Source of the DNA: Profundibacter sp033851955
GTDB taxonomy: Bacteria; Pseudomonadota; Alphaproteobacteria; Rhodobacterales; Rhodobacteraceae
Assembly (NCBI GenBank): GCA_033851955.1
Contig: JAWSVK010000009.1
Coordinates: 310,001 to 374,000, forward strand
Direction: 5' to 3'
Length of the DNA stretch: 64,000 nucleotides
The notes below the pieces were generated by a model, which saw nothing but the letters and a program-made list of their open reading frames with translations, was not told where the DNA came from and ran no database searches. The translations under genes and the position numbers were made by a program. Of this stretch, positions 59,719 to 64,000 are shown piece by piece; position 1 is the stretch's first letter; each line of letters begins with the position of its first letter.

Positions 59719-61539
59719 GTGCAGCCAACTTACATCCCGATTTCCCAAGTCTTTAGCCACGATCAGAGATTTACAGTTCCTTTGTTCCAGCGGCCATACG
59801 TTTGGTCTCAGCAAGATCAGTGGGAACCTCTTTGGGATGACTTGCTTGGTGTGCTCCACCGCCTCAAGCGAAGAGAGGGCAGTGCCAATGTCGCAAGCCA
59901 TTTTCTTGGAACAGTGGTCCTTGAGCAAAAGCCAAACATTACAGGAAGTCTCCCTTGTCGTGAAATTATTGATGGTCAACAACGTTTGACTACCCTCCAA
60001 ATACTTCTCAAAGCTACTGAACACTCATTGAGCGATTGTTTGGAAACCGTCGAGGAAGATGGCCGCAGTCAAATTGAAGTAGCTCAGAGGCAAATTGCCC
60101 GACTTACCGCCAACGAAGCGACCTCTGAGGAGATTCACAAAGTCTGGCCAACTAACGAGGATAGGGCACCATTTGCGTTTGTAATGAACAGTAGTTGGTC
60201 TGAAGGGGTCGGAGATACCTCGACCAAAATGTCCGACGCGTATAGATATTTTCGAACCGTGGTTTCCGAATATTTGAATGAAGGAGATGCCGTTGAACAG
60301 GCAAAGCTGATTGCTGACGCTCTTAGAAACTACCTGAAATTGATTGTGTTGGACTTGGATTCTTCAGATGAACCTCAGGCGATTTTCGAAACGCTAAACG
60401 CTCACGGCACTCCTTTGCTTCCAGCAGACCTAATCAAGAACTGGCTCTTGTGGGAGGCGGACAAACAGAAATTGGAAGCACTACCCCTATACGAGAATCA
60501 TTGGAGGTCTTTCGATCAAAATCATGAGTATTGGCGGGCCAAAGTTGGGACCGGCCATGCAGCTCGCGCAAGAGTGGATACGTTCCTTCAAAACTGGCTC
60601 ACGAAAGAGACGGCAGAAATAGTTCCTTCGAAGCATCTTTACGATCGATTTCTGAGGTTTACAGAAGCAACACACGATAAAGCGACTTCGCCGGTAAGTG
60701 TAGAAGCGTTGATGTCAGGTATTCGTGCGGATGCACTGAGATTTGAGAGAATTGACAGAGCGTCAGGTGAAAATCGCTTCGACATATTTCTTGAGCGGCT
60801 AAGGAGGCTCGGGATCTTGGTGTTCCATCCGCTTTTACTTGAAGTAATGCAATCATCTGAAAGTATTCCAAATGAACTTGATAGATTTGGTGAAATTCTG
60901 GAGAGTTATTTAGTTCGTCGAACGGTTTGTGGAAAGCAAACTAGGGGGTATGGCACTCTTGCTCTGAAACTCTTGAAATCTGTTAGGGAGCAGAGTGACA
61001 AACCTCCCCATGAAGTCCTTAGCGATGAATTGAGAGGCCTTGAAGGCTCAGACGTCTGGCCTTCAGATGAGGATTTTCAATACGCTTGGGTCAATCGTAA
61101 GTTTTATGGGTTTTTGCGCAGGGATCGTGTATTGATGATCCTCCAGGCATTGGAGACCTGGTACCAGTCAAGCAATTCCAAAACAGAACCTTTGATGGCA
61201 TTTGATTGGTCACAGCTTCAAATTGAACACATCATGCCTCAGTCTTGGGAAGCACATTGGCCTCTACCAGATGCTTTGTCCGCAGAAGAGCGTAAGGAAA
61301 ACATTCAAAAAATCGGCAACCTCACTCTTGTAAGTAAGAAACTCAATCCATCTCTTTCGAACGCGCCATGGATTGCTGTGCAAAGCGGGAAAGGAAAGAA
61401 AGATGGGCTGCACACTCATACAATTTTGTATCTCAATCGAATGCTTGTAGATGATAACCCGCACGATTGGTCCGACGTTTCAATAGAACAACGAGCAAAT
61501 TCCTTGTTTGAGGTCGCTAAGTCTATTTGGTCCAAATAA
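59719..61539 (+). CDS. DUF262/DUF1524 protein (GmrSD-like type IV restriction enzyme)
   Basis: A 606-residue fused protein resembling GmrSD, which restricts DNA with modified (glucosylated or hydroxymethylated) bases. The N-terminal DUF262 domain carries FQRPYVW (23-29) and the nucleotide-binding DGQQRLTT (85-92). The C-terminal DUF1524 domain has an HNH-type nuclease: His504 in EHIMPQSW, then GNLTLVSKKLNPSLSN. Both catalytic motifs are intact. The start is GTG at 59719 with AAGG upstream. AT-rich, like the rest of the island. It follows the hsd-prrC operon after 416 bp and adds a second, complementary anti-phage layer. Confidence 0.85.
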   Translation: MQPTYIPISQVFSHDQRFTVPLFQRPYVWSQQDQWEPLWDDLLGVLHRLKRREGSANVASHFLGTVVLEQKPNITGSLPCREIIDGQQRLTTLQILLKATEHSLSDCLETVEEDGRSQIEVAQRQIARLTANEATSEEIHKVWPTNEDRAPFAFVMNSSWSEGVGDTSTKMSDAYRYFRTVVSEYLNEGDAVEQAKLIADALRNYLKLIVLDLDSSDEPQAIFETLNAHGTPLLPADLIKNWLLWEADKQKLEALPLYENHWRSFDQNHEYWRAKVGTGHAARARVDTFLQNWLTKETAEIVPSKHLYDRFLRFTEATHDKATSPVSVEALMSGIRADALRFERIDRASGENRFDIFLERLRRLGILVFHPLLLEVMQSSESIPNELDRFGEILESYLVRRTVCGKQTRGYGTLALKLLKSVREQSDKPPHEVLSDELRGLEGSDVWPSDEDFQYAWVNRKFYGFLRRDRVLMILQALETWYQSSNSKTEPLMAFDWSQLQIEHIMPQSWEAHWPLPDALSAEERKENIQKIGNLTLVSKKLNPSLSNAPWIAVQSGKGKKDGLHTHTILYLNRMLVDDNPHDWSDVSIEQRANSLFEVAKSIWSK

Positions 61540-62207
61540 GTTTAATTGGAATGCGAACTTTCACTGCAGGTTCGAGGAGAAAAATTGGCCGTGGATTATC
61601 GGTCTTGCGGGCTACCTGATGGCCAGAATGCCCCAACAATCTCCCGATCAGGCACGGGATCAAACCAGGGCGATTGGTCTTGCATTCAGGCGCTCAAATG
61701 CGAGCGTGATCGGGCTGCATCGCAGCATTTGAGATGGTCTGAAGTAACGGCTTGCCCACGCCCCGCAGGATGATTTCGACCGTCAGGTTGAAAGGATTGC
61801 GCCAGTGCTCCGGTTCGTTTCTGGACTAAGTCCAGAGCCGGTGCCAAGATAGGATGCGGAAGTGAGCACAAAACCAAGGAGTTCGACCGGTGACGAGGAT
61901 TAATCATAACTCAGACACACTTCGAATGATTGACGATAAAAAAAATTGATCAACAAGGTGACTACGTCGGCCGCGCGCTTACTAAGCTTCTGCACTCCAA
62001 AACAAAAAAAACGACCGGGTGGCACAACCCCTGTATAAAGCAATACTTATCCATTATTTGCCGCCAATTTGTCTCTGGGATATACTTACATTTGCTTCCA
62101 ACTACTGGCCAAGTTAGTGGATAATTGACTTCGGCAAATCTCGTGATTGCCTCCAACTTATCGCCGCCGCGAAGGAAAAATATCGGGCATGCAAGAGTCG
62201 AAATCTG
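61540..62207. other. Gene-free stretch at a possible element boundary
   Basis: About 670 bp between the GmrSD-like gene and the phage-like genes. The first 330 bp have near-core GC content and show short frames on both strands without a recognisable product; the rest is AT-rich. No tRNA 3' end, direct repeat of the tRNA-Lys end or transposase was seen. It may be the junction between the defence island and a second element. Confidence 0.45.
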
Positions 62208-62708
62208 CTAACTGAACCCGTGACGTTTTCTTAGCATCTCAAGTTCGGCTTTAAGGTCTTCAGAATTTACTTCATCTTCCCTTTTCGAACAGGAGCTCTC
62301 ACTGTCCGTTTCGGGAATACACGACCAACGGGTGGGGAAGTTGGCTTGGATGTTGCGTGGATTATAACCCCAAGTATCAGGAAATCTCTTTTTGAGAATT
62401 TCCATTAATAGCTTTGTGTTTTGAGCTCCACCACGGGCCGCTTCGACTGTTTGCTGCGTCCAAAACGCGGTAAGATACACCCAGGCGAGCTGGCAGGCCT
62501 CGTCAAATTCGACATAGCGATTTGCCCAGTTGTACATAGTACTCATTGCAATACCGATCTTGGCGCACCATTGCTCTGGGAATTCGCCATTTCGCGCCAT
62601 CGATTTCACTAATCGGCAATGCTCCTCGCCAAGGTATTTCAGTGCGTTCCTTGCTCTGGGGTCAGCCGTCAATGGAACGATATTCGAGCGCTTTCGAGCT
62701 TGGGACAT
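62208..62708 (-). CDS. Phage small terminase-like helix-turn-helix protein
   Basis: A 166-residue protein with the layout of a small terminase subunit. An N-terminal helix-turn-helix region contains WCAKIGIAMSTMYNWANRY (about residues 48-66), a central helical part has ACQLAWVYLTAFWTQ, and the tail ends EDLKAELEMLRKRHGF. Such proteins recognise packaging sites on phage DNA. The ATG at 62708 has AAGGAGG upstream, deciding against the frame open to 62747. The large subunit is not in the window. Confidence 0.65.
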   Translation of the reverse strand: MSQARKRSNIVPLTADPRARNALKYLGEEHCRLVKSMARNGEFPEQWCAKIGIAMSTMYNWANRYVEFDEACQLAWVYLTAFWTQQTVEAARGGAQNTKLLMEILKKRFPDTWGYNPRNIQANFPTRWSCIPETDSESSCSKREDEVNSEDLKAELEMLRKRHGFS

Positions 62709-62797
62709 TTTGCAGACCTCCTTTTTCGATCGGTTCGCCAAACTCAATTGACGAAAATGGGCTAGCTCCGGTTTTGGTTCTGATACTTACGTCGAAT

Positions 62798-63154
62798 TCA
62801 TGGGCGCGCGTTCAATCTGCCATCCACGTTCGAGTAAGTCGAAACCGAGGGCGACAAGGAAGAGAGTGCGTGGTTGGAGCTTCCCATGTGGTTGTTCAAG
62901 GCGGCCGCGAAAGACAGGGATTTACGAGTGATGACCAATTGCCGATCAGTTTTTTGTCTCCCTACGGGCCTAATGCGCAGACCTCGCGCAGAACTTGGCC
63001 GCGTCCCATTAGTGACACTTACCGTGTTGCTTTGCGGATAAGCGTCACGTGCGTCACATGCGTCTCGGGCATTGATTTCATTGCGCTTTTCGTGACGCTT
63101 TGTGACGCATATGCTGATCGTGACACTTGTGACGGTTTTTTCGAGGGTCCTCAC
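62798..63154 (-). CDS. Low-complexity small ORF downstream of the DUF3631 gene
   Basis: A 118-codon frame whose GTG start overlaps the DUF3631 stop (GTGA). The first half is low complexity, built from VTSVT and DACDARDA repeats that follow from GTGAC units in the DNA; the rest is basic and serine-rich. No domain is recognised. The overlap suggests a real, coupled gene, but the repeats could instead be a DNA site that happens to be open. Confidence 0.45.
   Translation of the reverse strand: MRTLEKTVTSVTISICVTKRHEKRNEINARDACDARDAYPQSNTVSVTNGTRPSSARGLRIRPVGRQKTDRQLVITRKSLSFAAALNNHMGSSNHALSSLSPSVSTYSNVDGRLNARP
63011..63133. repeat. Cluster of seven GTGAC/GTCAC motifs
   Basis: Seven copies in both orientations at 63011, 63043, 63052, 63092, 63102, 63120 and 63129 (first base of each), several as GTGACGC. 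They lie just downstream of the DUF3631 gene. The cluster could be an iteron-like replication or binding region, or a coding repeat of the small ORF. Confidence 0.55.
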
Positions 63155-63999
63155 GAGACATACCTCCCGACAGCATCCTTCAGATCGCCCAGAACATAGA
63201 AACGCGAAGTGCGGTCCCGTTCTGGCTTCACACCATAGGGCTTAAGCAAGCTGGCCACCATCCGCGCCGTTATCGGATCGCCACCTTTCCAGACCGCCCA
63301 AGGACCATCCTCGATTGCAACGAGTTCCGCGACCAAATCCATGCTCAAGATCCGGTTTCCGCTCCATCGATTTAGGATTTCGGCAATGTCGAGCAATAGC
63401 ATTACGCCTTTGGATTGGGGCACATCGTCAATCTGGGCTTTGGCCAGCCCCACCAGTGCCTCGCGGATACGCTGGGGCCAGTCGCCACCGGCCACATCCG
63501 CTATGGCGCAGAGGCAGCGAGCGTTGTCTTGTGCCCTGTCGTTCAGATCATCCGGGATGTCCGGTTCCTGCGCGGCGAGGCTGATCCGATTATCAACTGC
63601 CCAACGAGCCAGCTTCCGCCGTACCTGCAACAATTCAGCATCGCGGCTGGCCTTGAACCGTTCGACGGTCTCCCCCACGTCCTTACGCTTGAGTGGAACC
63701 ACCAACGCACGATCTTCTAGGGTGTCCGGCAGATTACCGATCATCGCGACGGCCTTGGGTGACCAGACCCAGAACTGCGTCGGCTCGTGATCCTCACCCA
63801 CTGAGCGCCAGACATAGGCGTTGAGGCGATTGTGGCCACCGTTGATCATGCCCCGCATTTCCACACGGTCTTCGAGAAAGGTGTCGGCCTCGTCGATTAA
63901 AATGGTTGGCTTGTATTTCTCGATGACGCGGAACAGAACCGATGCGGAGATGTTAACTGCGGGCATGGCACGCGGTGTCAGAGCAGACACAACCGACAA
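63151..63999 (-). CDS. DUF3631 domain ATPase/primase-associated protein (partial)
   Basis: The C-terminal 282 codons of a gene that starts beyond the window edge. The sequence TILIDEADTFL is a Walker-B-like motif, followed by GGHNRLNAYVWRSV, a sensor-like VAMIGNLPDTLEDRALVVPLKR and the DUF3631 core (WAVDNRISLA, RAQDNARCLCAIADVAGG). Full-length relatives combine a primase or helicase-like P-loop domain with DUF3631 and occur in phages, satellites and plasmids. It probably acts in replication of the element. Confidence 0.82.
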   Translation of the reverse strand: MSVVSALTPRAMPAVNISASVLFRVIEKYKPTILIDEADTFLEDRVEMRGMINGGHNRLNAYVWRSVGEDHEPTQFWVWSPKAVAMIGNLPDTLEDRALVVPLKRKDVGETVERFKASRDAELLQVRRKLARWAVDNRISLAAQEPDIPDDLNDRAQDNARCLCAIADVAGGDWPQRIREALVGLAKAQIDDVPQSKGVMLLLDIAEILNRWSGNRILSMDLVAELVAIEDGPWAVWKGGDPITARMVASLLKPYGVKPERDRTSRFYVLGDLKDAVGRYVS

Positions 64000-64000
64000 T

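Noticed and set aside
50885..62207. Direct repeat of the tRNA-Lys 3' end marking the far island border
   Set aside because: I scanned for the T-arm and acceptor sequence and saw no convincing second copy in the window.
1..64000. CRISPR array
   Set aside because: No regularly spaced repeats of 25-40 bp were seen, and no cas genes are present. The only short-period repeats are the hsdS 12-mers and the GTGAC cluster.

Overview
The window is chromosomal DNA from an alphaproteobacterium, most probably a marine Rhodobacteraceae (Roseobacter group). The supporting signs are the alphaproteobacterial petABC (Rieske/cytochrome b/cytochrome c1) operon, the glnK-amtB pair, TPP-riboswitch-controlled thiBPQ, an MttB-type methyltransferase without pyrrolysine, the MlaA/MlaC pair, and the overall gene style. 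The identification is an inference from gene content; no 16S rRNA is present.

Positions 1-50710 are dense core genome, mostly short operons joined by 4-nt ATGA-type overlaps. In order: methionine aminopeptidase; a minus-strand run with a HAD phosphatase, RsmD, a ferredoxin-reductase-like flavoprotein, a FemAB-like acyltransferase, glycerophosphodiesterase and RidA; a type I secretion ABC/HlyD pair; mlaA-mlaC; a soluble lytic transglycosylase; dapA; a three-gene catabolic cluster (proline-racemase family, enolase superfamily, MttB family); smpB; sseA and an aromatic aminotransferase; amtB-glnK; a PBP1A-type enzyme; a class II aldolase; adenine deaminase overlapping AMP nucleosidase (AMP to adenine to hypoxanthine); an HU protein followed by a strongly structured 111-nt inverted repeat; DMT, CcdA-like and thioredoxin-like genes; a surface-sugar group (DegT aminotransferase, NeuA-like cytidylyltransferase, GMC oxidoreductase, Kdo transferase); aroC; TPP riboswitch-thiBPQ; petABC; two GST-fold genes, a PaiB-like protein, mtaB and dapF.

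At 50809 a tRNA-Lys(UUU) gene marks the change to an accessory region that runs to the end of the window. It starts with a decayed tyrosine-integrase remnant. Then comes one tightly coupled operon: HTH protein, hsdM, hsdS, a PrrC-like anticodon nuclease, hsdR. This is the order of the E. coli prr locus, where a type IC restriction system keeps the tRNA-Lys anticodon nuclease PrrC silent until a phage inhibits restriction. The operon sits beside a gene for the tRNA species that PrrC is known to cut. The PrrC homologue is about 65 residues longer than the E. coli protein as I recall it, with the extra sequence in the linker before the nuclease part. Next is a DUF262/HNH (GmrSD-like) type IV restriction candidate, then gene-poor sequence, then phage- or satellite-like genes on the minus strand (small terminase-like protein, a low-complexity ORF rich in GTGAC repeats, and a DUF3631 ATPase cut by the window edge). 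I read this as a defence island at a tRNA site followed by, or nested with, a phage-derived element. Its right boundary is not in the window.
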